Below are positions 1 through 7,192 of a DNA stretch of 34,755 nt, one piece after another. The notes beneath the pieces were generated by a model that saw only the letters and a program-made list of their open reading frames with translations, ran no database searches and was not told the origin of the DNA. Both the position numbers and the translations under genes were made by a program. The first letter of the stretch is position 1. Each line of letters starts with the position of its first letter. Source of the DNA: Bog-756 sp036511155 (GTDB lineage: Bacteria > Actinomycetota > Acidimicrobiia > Acidimicrobiales > RAAP-2); the NCBI GenBank assembly GCA_036511155.1, contig DATCCR010000027.1:1-34755 (forward strand), in the 5' to 3' direction.

Positions 1-642
1 GCCGAGGGTGCCGTGCAGGGCCTGGGCCAGGGCGGCGGCCGGCAGCAGTCGGGACAGCTCGGCCAACCAGTGGGGGAGTTTCGACAGCGGGATCAGCATC
101 CCGCCCAGCAGCAGGAGCACCACGAACAGGGCGTTGACCACGGCCAGGTTGACCAGCGGCTTGAGCGTCCCGGCCAGGATCAGGCCCACGCCGCCGAAGG
201 CCAGGGTGCCGAGCACCACGGCGACCAGCGCCTCGCCCACCAGGGCACTGGCCCCGGGCCCGCCCGGGTTCCACCCCAACAGGCAGCCGACCGCCACCAG
301 CACGGTGCCCTGCAGGACCTCGACGGCCAGGACGGCCACGATCTTGGCGGCCAGCAGCCGGGGCCGGCCGAGCGGGGTCGACCCCAGTCGCTTCAGCACG
401 CCGTAGCCCCGCTCGAAGCCGGTGCCGATGGACAGGGCGGTCATGGACGTCGACATGACGGCCAGGGCCAGGATGCCCGGCACCAGGAAGTCGACCGGGT
501 GCCTGGTGCCCGTCGGGAGCACGTGCACGGCGCTGAAGAACAGCAGGAAGACCACCGGGATCCCCAACGTGAGGAACAGGGTCTCGCCGTTGGTGAAGAT
601 CATGGTCACCTCGGCCCGGAGCTGGGCCACGAGTGCCCGCAT
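1..642 (-). CDS. ABC-2 type transporter permease (3' end outside window)
   Basis: Reading the minus strand from the ATG at 642 gives 214 residues that run off the left edge. There is a short cytoplasmic N-terminus, then hydrophobic segments at about residues 21-42, 52-72, 99-122, 136-158 and 165-185, with the GFERGYGVLKRLGSTPL stretch (about 75-91) typical of ABC-2 permeases of the drug/lipid exporter type. The start overlaps the stop of the ATPase gene (TGATG, shared A at 642), so the two are translationally coupled and form one exporter. The substrate cannot be read from the sequence. The missing C-terminus should hold roughly the last transmembrane helix. Family call is firm; specificity is unknown. 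Confidence 0.85.
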   Translation of the reverse strand, partial: MRALVAQLRAEVTMIFTNGETLFLTLGIPVVFLLFFSAVHVLPTGTRHPVDFLVPGILALAVMSTSMTALSIGTGFERGYGVLKRLGSTPLGRPRLLAAKIVAVLAVEVLQGTVLVAVGCLLGWNPGGPGASALVGEALVAVVLGTLAFGGVGLILAGTLKPLVNLAVVNALFVVLLLLGGMLIPLSKLPHWLAELSRLLPAAALAQALHGTLG

Positions 643-1694
643 CAGCGCCTCCCCCTCGGCCGGCGGCCCCGACCGCGTCCGGCACCCGCCGCGGTGGCAT
701 CTGCGACCGCCGTGTCCTCCCGCGCCCCGGTAATGGCGAGGTACGCCTCCTCCAGCGACTGCCCGGTACGCAGGTCGCCGAGGGACAGCTGCCGCCCGGC
801 CAGCCAGCCGGCCAGGGCGGCCACCACCGGCGGTGTCTCGGTGCCGGCCGCCAGGCGCAGCCGGTAGTTGCCGGGGCGCTCCTCGTCGACCGAGGTGCCC
901 GGACCGACGGCGGCAGCCAGTGCGGCGGTGTCGATGCCGGGATCGGTCGAGAACCGGATCGAGCCGTCGGCCGTGCCCGAGGCCAACTGGGCCGGGGTCC
1001 CCTCGGCCAGCAGCCGGCCGTGGTCGACGATGACCACGCGGTCGGCCACCCGCTCGGCCTCGTCGAGCTCGTGGGTGGTCAGCAGCACGCACAGGCCCTT
1101 GTCTCGCTGGGCGGTGATGAGGTCGCGCACCACGATGCGGCCCTCGGGGTCGACGCCGGCCGTCGGCTCGTCCAGGAACAGGACGTCCGGCTTGCCCACC
1201 AGGGCCAGGGCCAGCGACAGGCGTTGCTGCTCGCCCCCGGAGAGGCGGCGCCAGGGCGTCCGGCGGGCGTCGCCCAGGCCGACCTGGTCGAGCAGTGCGT
1301 CCGGGTCCTCCGGATCGTCGTAGTACGAGGCGAAGAGGTGGAGCACCTGGGCCGGTCCGAGCATCGGGTAGACGCCGCCCTTCTGGAGCATGACCCCGAT
1401 GCGGGGTACCAGGGCGGCGTGGTCGCGTTGCGGGTCGAGCCCGAGTACCCGAATGGTCCCCCCGGCGATCGGGCGGTACCCCTCGAAGGCCTCGACACAA
1501 CTGGTCTTGCCGGCCCCGTTCGGGCCGAGGAGGGCCAGCACCTCGCCCCGGTGGGCCCGGAACGAGAGCCGGTCGACGGCCAGGGTGGCGCCGTAGCGGA
1601 TGACCACGCCCTCGCACTCGACGGCCGGCGCGCCGTGCGGCGCTCCGGTTCCGCGCTCCGGTTCGCTCGAGGGAGAGGTGTCGGCGTGGTGCAC
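642..1694 (-). CDS. ABC transporter ATP-binding protein (ABC-2 exporter)
   Basis: A 350-residue ABC ATPase. Walker A GPNGAGKT lies at residues 57-64, the Q-loop near Q104, the signature LSGGEQQ at 151-157, Walker B VLFLDEP at 171-177 and the H-loop His at 208. The C-terminal 100 residues are the divergent extension common in DrrA/CcmA-like exporter ATPases and end in an Arg-rich tail. It energises the permease encoded immediately downstream. The chosen start is a GTG at 1694; the ABC fold proper begins only about 25 residues later, so a shorter form is possible. A TAGCGT -10-like hexamer lies 8 nt before the GTG, in a 27-bp divergent region shared with serS. Confidence 0.9.
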   Translation of the reverse strand: MHHADTSPSSEPERGTGAPHGAPAVECEGVVIRYGATLAVDRLSFRAHRGEVLALLGPNGAGKTSCVEAFEGYRPIAGGTIRVLGLDPQRDHAALVPRIGVMLQKGGVYPMLGPAQVLHLFASYYDDPEDPDALLDQVGLGDARRTPWRRLSGGEQQRLSLALALVGKPDVLFLDEPTAGVDPEGRIVVRDLITAQRDKGLCVLLTTHELDEAERVADRVVIVDHGRLLAEGTPAQLASGTADGSIRFSTDPGIDTAALAAAVGPGTSVDEERPGNYRLRLAAGTETPPVVAALAGWLAGRQLSLGDLRTGQSLEEAYLAITGAREDTAVADATAAGAGRGRGRRPRGRR

Positions 1695-1702
1695 GGACGG
1701 TC

Positions 1703-1712
1703 ACGCTACCGT
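1703..1712. promoter_or_regulatory. Overlapping divergent -10 elements of serS and the ABC exporter
   Basis: Only 27 bp separate the GTG of the exporter ATPase (1694, minus) from the ATG of serS (1722, plus). In this gap TACCGT (1707-1712, plus) and TAGCGT (minus strand, 1703-1708) share a central TA. Each has the TANNNT form of an actinobacterial -10 and lies 8-9 nt from a start codon, which suggests two leaderless or nearly leaderless transcripts. This is inference from spacing only. Confidence 0.45.
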
Positions 1713-1721
1713 TGTGCCGAC

Positions 1722-3011
1722 ATGATCGACATCCGACTGGTCCGAGACGACATCGACGCGGTCAAGGCCGCCCTGGCTCGCCGCGGGGTCGACCCCGCCG
1801 AGGTCGACCGGTTGGCCGCCCTCGACGCCGGAGCCCGCAACGCCGTCGGGACCCGGGACGAGTTGCGGGCCAAGGTCAAGACGCTGTCGAAGCAGGTGGG
1901 CGAGGCCCGCAAGGCCGGCGACACGGCCCGGGCCGAGCAGCTGGCCGGCGAGAGCCGGGCGGCAGGCGACGAAGAGCGCGCGCTCAACACGGTGACCGAG
2001 TCGGCCCAGGACGAGGTCCGCCAGGCCCTGCTCTACCTGCCCAACCTGCCGGCTCCCGACGCCCCCGACGGATCGGGTGCCGACGACAACGTGGAGGCCC
2101 GCAGCTGGCCCGAGGTGCCGCCCACCTATACGGACGCCCAGCGGGTGCCCCACTGGGAGATCGGTACCGAGCTCGGCCTCCTCGACATGGAGCGCGGCGC
2201 CAAACTGTCCGGCTCCATGTTCCCCCTCTACCGGGGCTTCGGGGCCCGGCTGCTCCGCGCGCTCAGCTCGTTCGCCCTCGACAGCCACTCGGACGAATTC
2301 GAGGAGGTCCGACCGCCCACCCTGGTGCTGACCGGGACCATGATCTCGACCGGGCACCTCCCGAAGTTCGAGGAGGAGGCGTACCACCTCGAGCGCGACG
2401 ACCTGTGGGCGATCCCCACGGCCGAGGTGCCGCTGACCTCGATGTGGCGGGGCGACGTGCTGGAGGAGGCCGACCTGCCGCTCAAGCTGACGGCCGGCAC
2501 CGCCTGTTACCGCCGCGAGGCCGGTGCGGCCGGTCGCGACACGCGGGGCCTGCTCCGGGTCCACGAGTTCGACAAGGTCGAGCTGTTCGCCTACTCGACC
2601 CCGGACCAGGCCCCCGAGCTGCTCGAGTCGATGGTGGCCCGGGCCGAGGCGCTGTTGCGTCAGCTCGGACTCCAGTACCGGGTGCTCGACCTGTGCACCG
2701 GCGACATCGGGAACTCGGCGGCCCGCACGTTCGACCTCGAGGTCTACTCGCCCGGCGTCGACATGTGGCTCGAGGTCTCCTCGGTCAGCTGGTGCACCGA
2801 CTACCAGGCCCGCAGGGCCAACATCCGCTATCGGCCCGAGGGCGGCGGCACCCCGGCATTCGTGCACACCCTCAACGGCTCGGCCCTGGCCTGGGCGCGG
2901 ATCTGGGCGGCCATCGTGGAGACCGGCCGCCAGGCCGACGGCTCCGTGGTCCTGCCCGAGGTGCTGGGCCCCTACCTGCGGGGCGAGACGGTCATTCCGG
3001 CCAAGGGCTGA
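1722..3011 (+). CDS. serS: Seryl-tRNA synthetase
   Basis: A 429-residue class II synthetase that charges tRNA-Ser (and tRNA-Sec where present) with serine; cytoplasmic and essential. It opens with MIDIRLVRDD, followed by the long Arg/Glu/Ala-rich coiled-coil arm (about residues 30-105) that contacts the tRNA extra arm. Then come the catalytic-core motifs: motif 2 around ACYRREAGAAGRDTRGLLRVHEF (about 256-278), and motif 3 with the NGSALAWARIWAAIVE stretch near the C-terminus (about 384-400). The length is normal for bacterial SerS. The ATG at 1722 starts exactly at the conserved N-terminus; the frame is open further upstream, but that part is antisense to the ABC gene. Confidence 0.97.
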   Translation: MIDIRLVRDDIDAVKAALARRGVDPAEVDRLAALDAGARNAVGTRDELRAKVKTLSKQVGEARKAGDTARAEQLAGESRAAGDEERALNTVTESAQDEVRQALLYLPNLPAPDAPDGSGADDNVEARSWPEVPPTYTDAQRVPHWEIGTELGLLDMERGAKLSGSMFPLYRGFGARLLRALSSFALDSHSDEFEEVRPPTLVLTGTMISTGHLPKFEEEAYHLERDDLWAIPTAEVPLTSMWRGDVLEEADLPLKLTAGTACYRREAGAAGRDTRGLLRVHEFDKVELFAYSTPDQAPELLESMVARAEALLRQLGLQYRVLDLCTGDIGNSAARTFDLEVYSPGVDMWLEVSSVSWCTDYQARRANIRYRPEGGGTPAFVHTLNGSALAWARIWAAIVETGRQADGSVVLPEVLGPYLRGETVIPAKG

Positions 3012-3016
3012 GGGAT

Positions 3017-3040
3017 CGGGCCGGTCGCACGGCCGGCCCG
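3017..3040. terminator. Hairpin between convergent serS and response-regulator genes
   Basis: Perfect 8-bp arms CGGGCCGG (3017-3024) and CCGGCCCG (3033-3040) with an 8-nt loop lie 5 nt after the serS stop and 14 nt from the stop of the convergent response regulator. There is no U-tract, as is usual in high-GC actinobacteria. Likely a bidirectional terminator. Confidence 0.5.
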
Positions 3041-3054
3041 GTCAGGCCACCGGT

Positions 3055-3879
3055 TCAGTCGCGGGTGGCGTCGAAGCGGTAGCCGACGCCCCGGATGGTG
3101 GTGATCAGCTTGGGGGAGGAGGGGTCCTCCTCGATGTGGGTCCGCAGGCGCTTGATGTGGACGTCGAGGGTCTTCGTGTCGCCGAAGTAGTCGGAGCCCC
3201 AGATGCGGTCGATCAGCACGTCGCGGGTCAGCAGCCGGCCGGCGTTCTCCATGAGCAGACTGAGCAGCTCGAACTCCTTGCGCCGGAGGTGGACCTCCTC
3301 GCCTCGGATGAACACCAGGTGTCGGTCGACGTCCACCTGGATCCCACCGGCCTCGAGGACCGAGCCCGGCTCGGGCCGGCGCTCCGGTGACCGGCCCGAC
3401 GGGGCCGACGGGGCCGCCCCGGTGTCGTTCGCTTCCGGGGCGCCGCTGGCGTGCTCCGACGCCTCGCCCTCGCCGGGCGTCCGCCGCAGGACGGCCCGCA
3501 TCCGGGCCACCAGCTCGCGCAGCCGGTAGGGCTTGGTGACGTAGTCGTCGGCCCCGACCTCGAGGCCCACCACGGTGTCGATCTCGGTGCCCTTGGCCGT
3601 GACCATGATGATCGGCACCGTCGAGTGGGCCCGGATGGAACGGCACACGTCGATGCCCGACAGGCGGGGCAGCATCAGGTCGAGGAGGACAAGGTCGGGC
3701 TCGACCTCGGCGAACAGCCGCAGGGCCTCGGTGCCGTCGGTGGCCACGGTCACGTCGAAGCCCTCACGGGCCAGTCCGATGACCAGGGCGTCGACGAACG
3801 ACTCGTCGTCCTCCGCCAGGAGCACCCGGGTCTGGGTGGGGACCTCGAGGCTCGCCTTCGCTCGCTCGTCCTTGCTCAC
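3055..3879 (-). CDS. regX3: OmpR/PhoB-family response regulator, RegX3-like
   Basis: The receiver domain has the acidic pair at LLAEDDE, the phospho-acceptor Asp in LLDLMLPR, the switch Thr in IIMVTAK and the conserved Lys in DDYVTKPY. After a 40-residue low-complexity Pro/Ala/Ser linker there is a winged-helix DNA-binding domain (KEFELLSLLMENAGRLLTR through TIRGVGYRFD). The partner kinase gene lies 55 bp upstream on the same strand. Both resemble SenX3-RegX3, which responds to phosphate limitation in mycobacteria; the phosphate role is inferred. The linker is longer than in typical RegX3. The start is uncertain: GTG at 3879 is chosen, but an in-frame TTG at 3897 would add six residues. Confidence 0.85.
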   Translation of the reverse strand: MSKDERAKASLEVPTQTRVLLAEDDESFVDALVIGLAREGFDVTVATDGTEALRLFAEVEPDLVLLDLMLPRLSGIDVCRSIRAHSTVPIIMVTAKGTEIDTVVGLEVGADDYVTKPYRLRELVARMRAVLRRTPGEGEASEHASGAPEANDTGAAPSAPSGRSPERRPEPGSVLEAGGIQVDVDRHLVFIRGEEVHLRRKEFELLSLLMENAGRLLTRDVLIDRIWGSDYFGDTKTLDVHIKRLRTHIEEDPSSPKLITTIRGVGYRFDATRD

Positions 3880-3934
3880 GCCGACACTCTTGCCCAACTG
3901 GCTTCACTTGGCCACTGCGGGTGGAGCACCCGGG

Positions 3935-5173
3935 TCACGCGGTGTATTCCGGCGGGTTCGGGAGAACCAGGGTGAAGGTGGAGCCCTCGCCCTCCCGCGA
4001 GTCCACCTCGACCCGGCCCCGGTGGTTGCTGGCCACGTGGCGGACGATGGACAGCCCGAGGCCGGTGCCGCCGGTCGACCGGCTGCGCCCGTGGTCGACC
4101 CGGTAGAAGCGCTCGAAGATGCGCTCGAGGTCGCGGGTGGGGATGCCGACCCCGGTGTCGGCCACCGAGAGCCGGATCTCGCCGTCGGCCTGGGAGGCGG
4201 ACACCGTCACGACGCTGTCCTCGTAGGAGAAGGTGACGGCGTTCTCCAGCAGGCTGTGGATGGCCGACACCAGCTGGCGGCGGTCGCCCACCACGTGGAC
4301 CGGGGGGTCGGGCTCGTCGAGCTCGATGGTGATCCGGCGCTGCTCGGCGGCGGAGCGGACCCGCTCCACCGCTTCGGCCATGACCAGGTTGATGTAGATC
4401 GGCTCCCGGGGCGGTGCCTCCTCGGATTCGATACGGCTGAGGTCGAGCAGGTCGTCGATGATCCGGCTGACCCGGAAGGCCTCGGCGTGGATGCGGCTGG
4501 CCAGGCGCTGGGCCACCTCGGGGTCGGGCTCCACGGTCAGGGTCTCGGCCAGCAGGCCGAGGGCGCCGATGGGGGTCTTCAACTCGTGGCTGACGTTGGC
4601 CACGAAGTCGCGGCGGATCTCCTCGAGCCGGCGGCGCTCGGACACGTCCTCGATGATGGCGATGACCCCGAGCGGCCGGCGTCCGTCGTCGATGAGCCGG
4701 GTGCGGACGGCCAGCGTCTGACGGGGAGGCCCGTACAGGTCGAGGGTCCGCTCGGCCGAGCCCTCCTGCCAGGCGTTCTCCAGCAACTCGGTGACGGCCT
4801 GGGCGGCCAGGGCGTCACCGTGCCGGTTGTTCATGAGGGCCACGGCCCGGGCGTTGCGGAAGGCCACCTCGCCGTTCTCGTCGCACACGATGACGCCCTG
4901 GGTGAGGGTGTCGAGGGCCCGGCGGAGGCGGATGGCGTCCGAACTGGCCTCGGTGACCGCTTCGGCGGCGTCGCCGGCCACCTTCTCGAGGTGGCTCAGG
5001 ATGGGCTCCATGCCCCCGTCGTCGGGGGCCTCGACGCCGAGCCGGTTGGACAGGGCGGTCAGCCGCTGCTGCAGGCTGCGCCGGCCGGACCGCCGCCCGA
5101 CCTGGAAGGCGGCCACCACGGCGACCAGCGCCACCACGCCCACCACGATGTACCCGATCACGTACGGCTTCAC
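3935..5173 (-). CDS. senX3: Sensor histidine kinase, SenX3-like
   Basis: A 412-residue membrane kinase. One strong N-terminal TM segment (about residues 5-25) is followed by a short coiled region, a PAS-like domain (about 85-178, with ALDTLTQGVIVCDENGEVAFRN), HisKA with the phospho-accepting His196 in FVANVSHELKTP, and HATPase_c with N311 (N-box), DTGVG at 339-343 and GTGLGLS at 369-375. Size and architecture (single TM, PAS, HisKA, HATPase) match mycobacterial SenX3 of about 410 residues. The start is the GTG at 5173, directly before the TM segment; the open frame upstream of it is low-complexity and antisense to the next operon. It should phosphorylate the regulator encoded next to it. The signal (probably phosphate) is inferred by homology. 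Confidence 0.88.
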   Translation of the reverse strand: MKPYVIGYIVVGVVALVAVVAAFQVGRRSGRRSLQQRLTALSNRLGVEAPDDGGMEPILSHLEKVAGDAAEAVTEASSDAIRLRRALDTLTQGVIVCDENGEVAFRNARAVALMNNRHGDALAAQAVTELLENAWQEGSAERTLDLYGPPRQTLAVRTRLIDDGRRPLGVIAIIEDVSERRRLEEIRRDFVANVSHELKTPIGALGLLAETLTVEPDPEVAQRLASRIHAEAFRVSRIIDDLLDLSRIESEEAPPREPIYINLVMAEAVERVRSAAEQRRITIELDEPDPPVHVVGDRRQLVSAIHSLLENAVTFSYEDSVVTVSASQADGEIRLSVADTGVGIPTRDLERIFERFYRVDHGRSRSTGGTGLGLSIVRHVASNHRGRVEVDSREGEGSTFTLVLPNPPEYTA

Positions 5174-5230
5174 GGTCCCAAGTGTGGCAGGCCCGGGAGC
5201 GGACGGGGACCAGCCCCGAAATCCGACCAA

Positions 5231-5280
5231 GAAAAGACATGAAATACACTGAAACATATTGAAACGGAATGAGTTACTCC
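5231..5280. repeat. Array of 10-bp phased GAAA units upstream of the T4SS-like operon
   Basis: Four consecutive units of the form GAAANNNNNT start at 5231, 5241, 5251 and 5261, and a degenerate fifth (GAG...) starts at 5271. The last base of each unit gives TGAAA at 5240, 5250 and 5260. The spacing is exactly one helical turn, so all the A-tracts face the same side of the DNA. The stretch is AT-rich inside a very GC-rich genome and ends 1 bp before the TAGGGT -10 of the operon. It may be a multimer operator, an activator site or a bent-DNA upstream element. Confidence 0.75.
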
Positions 5281-5281
5281 G

Positions 5282-5287
5282 TAGGGT
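5282..5287 (+). promoter_or_regulatory. -10 element (TAGGGT) of the T4SS-like operon
   Basis: TAGGGT is followed by exactly 6 nt and then the ATG at 5294, the same arrangement as several other genes in this window. This suggests a leaderless mRNA. The GAAA array occupies the space where the -35 region and upstream sites would be. Confidence 0.5.
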
Positions 5288-5293
5288 GGGGCG

Positions 5294-5611
5294 ATGCCCG
5301 GTTCCGTCCTTCCCGCCCTCGCCCATCCCGTCCTGTCCGCCGTCACCATGACGCCGGACCCGACCCAGCTGCCCGGCGGCCAGGTGCTCCAGAGGTTGAC
5401 CGACGGCCTCGGCGGGTGGGCGCTGGCCCTCTCGCTGGTCGGTCTGCTCATCGGGGCGGCGGCGTGGGCCCTCGGCGCCCACAGCCAGAACTACCAGCAG
5501 TCCTACAGCGGCCGGAAGGCGGTGCTGGTGTCCGGGTTCGCCGCCCTGCTGATCGGGGCCGGCCCGGCCATCGTCAACTTCTTCTTCTCCACCGGTCAGG
5601 GCGTGCACTGA
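5294..5611 (+). CDS. Small two-TM membrane protein, VirB2/TrbC pilin-like
   Basis: A 105-residue protein with two hydrophobic helices, about residues 41-60 (WALALSLVGLLIGAAAWAL) and 76-97 (KAVLVSGFAALLIGAGPAIVNFFF), joined by a short polar loop (GAHSQNYQQSYSGRK). Small two-helix membrane proteins of this type precede VirB6-like genes in actinobacterial conjugation loci, where they are pilin-like or of unknown role. It is the first gene of a five-gene operon; its stop abuts the next ATG with no gap. An internal ATG at 5348 would remove an 18-residue leader. The pilin role rests on position and topology, not on a clear motif. Confidence 0.65.
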   Translation: MPGSVLPALAHPVLSAVTMTPDPTQLPGGQVLQRLTDGLGGWALALSLVGLLIGAAAWALGAHSQNYQQSYSGRKAVLVSGFAALLIGAGPAIVNFFFSTGQGVH

Positions 5612-7192
5612 ATGTCCCCGCTCGTCGCCCTGCCCGCCGCGGTGTGCTCGCCGGTGGCGGGCGCGCTGGGTGCCACCGGCCTGGGCCCGGTGTGCAGCGT
5701 GGCCAACGGCGTGGCCGGCGCCGCGTCCAGCGCCGCCGGGTCGGTCGTCGGGTTCGGGGTGGGCAGCGTGCTCGACGCGGTCAGCGGGTGGGTGACCGGC
5801 GGGGCGGTGTGGCTGCTGGGCCAGATCGGCGCCGTGCTGTCGGCCTCGACCGCCATCGACCTCGGGGCCCCGTGGTTCCGCGCCCACTACGCCACCATGG
5901 CGGCCCTGGCCGGCGTGGTGATCGTGCCGATCCTGCTGCTGGGCGTCCTCCAGGCCCTCTACCGCCAGAGCGCGGCCCTGTTGCTGCGCTCGGTCCTGGT
6001 CAACGTGCCCCTCGCTGTCCTGCTCACGGCGGTGTCCGTCACCCTGGTCCAGATCGGCCTGGCCGTGACCGACTCGCTGTGCGCCGCCGTGTCGGGCGGC
6101 GCGGGGCTCGACACCGGCCACTTCATGGCCGCGGTGGTGTCCGCCCTGACCCCCGTCGCGGCGGCCGGTCAGCCCTCCGCACCCACGTTCGTCCTGTTCC
6201 TCGGGGGGATCGCGGTCGTGGTCGGGGCCGTGCTGGTCTGGCTGGAGCTGTTGCTGCGGTCCGCCGCCGTCTACGTGGCGGTCCTCTTCCTGCCCCTGGC
6301 CCTGGCCGGGCTGGCCTGGCCGGCCATCTCCCACTGGAGCCGGCGGCTGGCCGACACACTGGCCGCTCTCGTGCTGTCCAAGTTGGTCATCGTGGCCGTC
6401 CTCAGCCTGGCCGTCGGCGCCCTGGCCGGCGGCACCGGGTCCACGCCGGCGGGAGCATCCGGCCCCGGTGGCGGATTCGCCTCGGTGCTGGGCGGCGCGG
6501 CGCTGCTGCTGCTGGCCGGTCTCGCCCCCTGGTCGCTCTTCCGCCTGCTCCCGTTCCTCGAAGCCGGCGCCGTCGGCCATCTCGAGGGGCTGAGCCAGCG
6601 GGCCCGGCGCGGCGCGGCCGCCCCGGTCACCGGGTTGGCCAACATGGCCCTGCGCGCCGCAGCGGCCGGGTCCATGGCCGCCGGCCCCGTCGGGGTGATC
6701 GGCGCCCGGGCTCTGGGGTCGTCCGGGTCACGGGGGTCGTCCGGGCCGACGGGCGCCGTCGGGGGCGTGCCGGCCGGAACCCGGCCCGGTGGCGGTCGTC
6801 CGGGGGGAGGCGGCGCGTCGGCGGACCCCTCACCTTCGGGCGGCCCCACCGGCGACGGGCCGGATGGCCGCGAGTACCTGCCCGGCAGCTCCATCCCCCT
6901 GTGGCCGGCCACACCCGGCTCGGACGTCCTCGGCCGCCGGGTGGCCGACCTGGTCGCCGGGCGCGATCCCTATGCCGACGAGGACGCCGCCGCCGGCGTC
7001 CCGCCCGGGGCACCAACCGGAGTCTCCCCCGGCGGGCCCCCCGCCGACCTGCGGCCGCTCCGTCCCGGTGTCCGCTACGTCGGCCCCCTTCCCCGTCAGT
7101 CGGGCGCCGTCCGGCCCGACCACCTCGGTCGGGACCACCTCGGCCCGGTCCTCATCGGGGGCGACCAACGGCGTGACGGCGCCGCACGGTGA
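5612..7192 (+). CDS. VirB6/TrbL-like multi-spanning channel protein
   Basis: A 526-residue integral membrane protein. Hydrophobic segments lie near residues 95-115, 125-150, 195-215, 218-238, 252-272 and 290-310. From about 360 there is a Gly/Pro/Ser-rich low-complexity cytoplasmic tail that ends in an Arg/Gly/Asp-rich segment. Topology, size and position between the pilin-like gene and the VirB3/VirB4-like genes fit the VirB6/TrbL polytopic component of type IV secretion systems, which forms part of the inner-membrane path for substrate. The ATG follows the previous stop directly, and its own stop overlaps the next GTG (GTGA). There is no sequence motif as strong as in the ATPases, so the call leans on topology and context. 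Confidence 0.7.
   Translation: MSPLVALPAAVCSPVAGALGATGLGPVCSVANGVAGAASSAAGSVVGFGVGSVLDAVSGWVTGGAVWLLGQIGAVLSASTAIDLGAPWFRAHYATMAALAGVVIVPILLLGVLQALYRQSAALLLRSVLVNVPLAVLLTAVSVTLVQIGLAVTDSLCAAVSGGAGLDTGHFMAAVVSALTPVAAAGQPSAPTFVLFLGGIAVVVGAVLVWLELLLRSAAVYVAVLFLPLALAGLAWPAISHWSRRLADTLAALVLSKLVIVAVLSLAVGALAGGTGSTPAGASGPGGGFASVLGGAALLLLAGLAPWSLFRLLPFLEAGAVGHLEGLSQRARRGAAAPVTGLANMALRAAAAGSMAAGPVGVIGARALGSSGSRGSSGPTGAVGGVPAGTRPGGGRPGGGGASADPSPSGGPTGDGPDGREYLPGSSIPLWPATPGSDVLGRRVADLVAGRDPYADEDAAAGVPPGAPTGVSPGGPPADLRPLRPGVRYVGPLPRQSGAVRPDHLGRDHLGPVLIGGDQRRDGAAR

Noticed and set aside
5174..6580. The kinase reading frame stays open on the minus strand for about 470 more codons upstream
   Set aside because: The upstream part is Gly/Gln/His/Arg-rich low-complexity and lies antisense to the T4SS-like genes; the kinase proper starts at the GTG before its TM segment. 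It is a high-GC shadow frame.
6750..7100. Gly/Pro-rich repetitive DNA in the VirB6-like gene considered as a repeat element
   Set aside because: It is explained by the low-complexity C-terminal tail of the protein; no unit of regular length is repeated.
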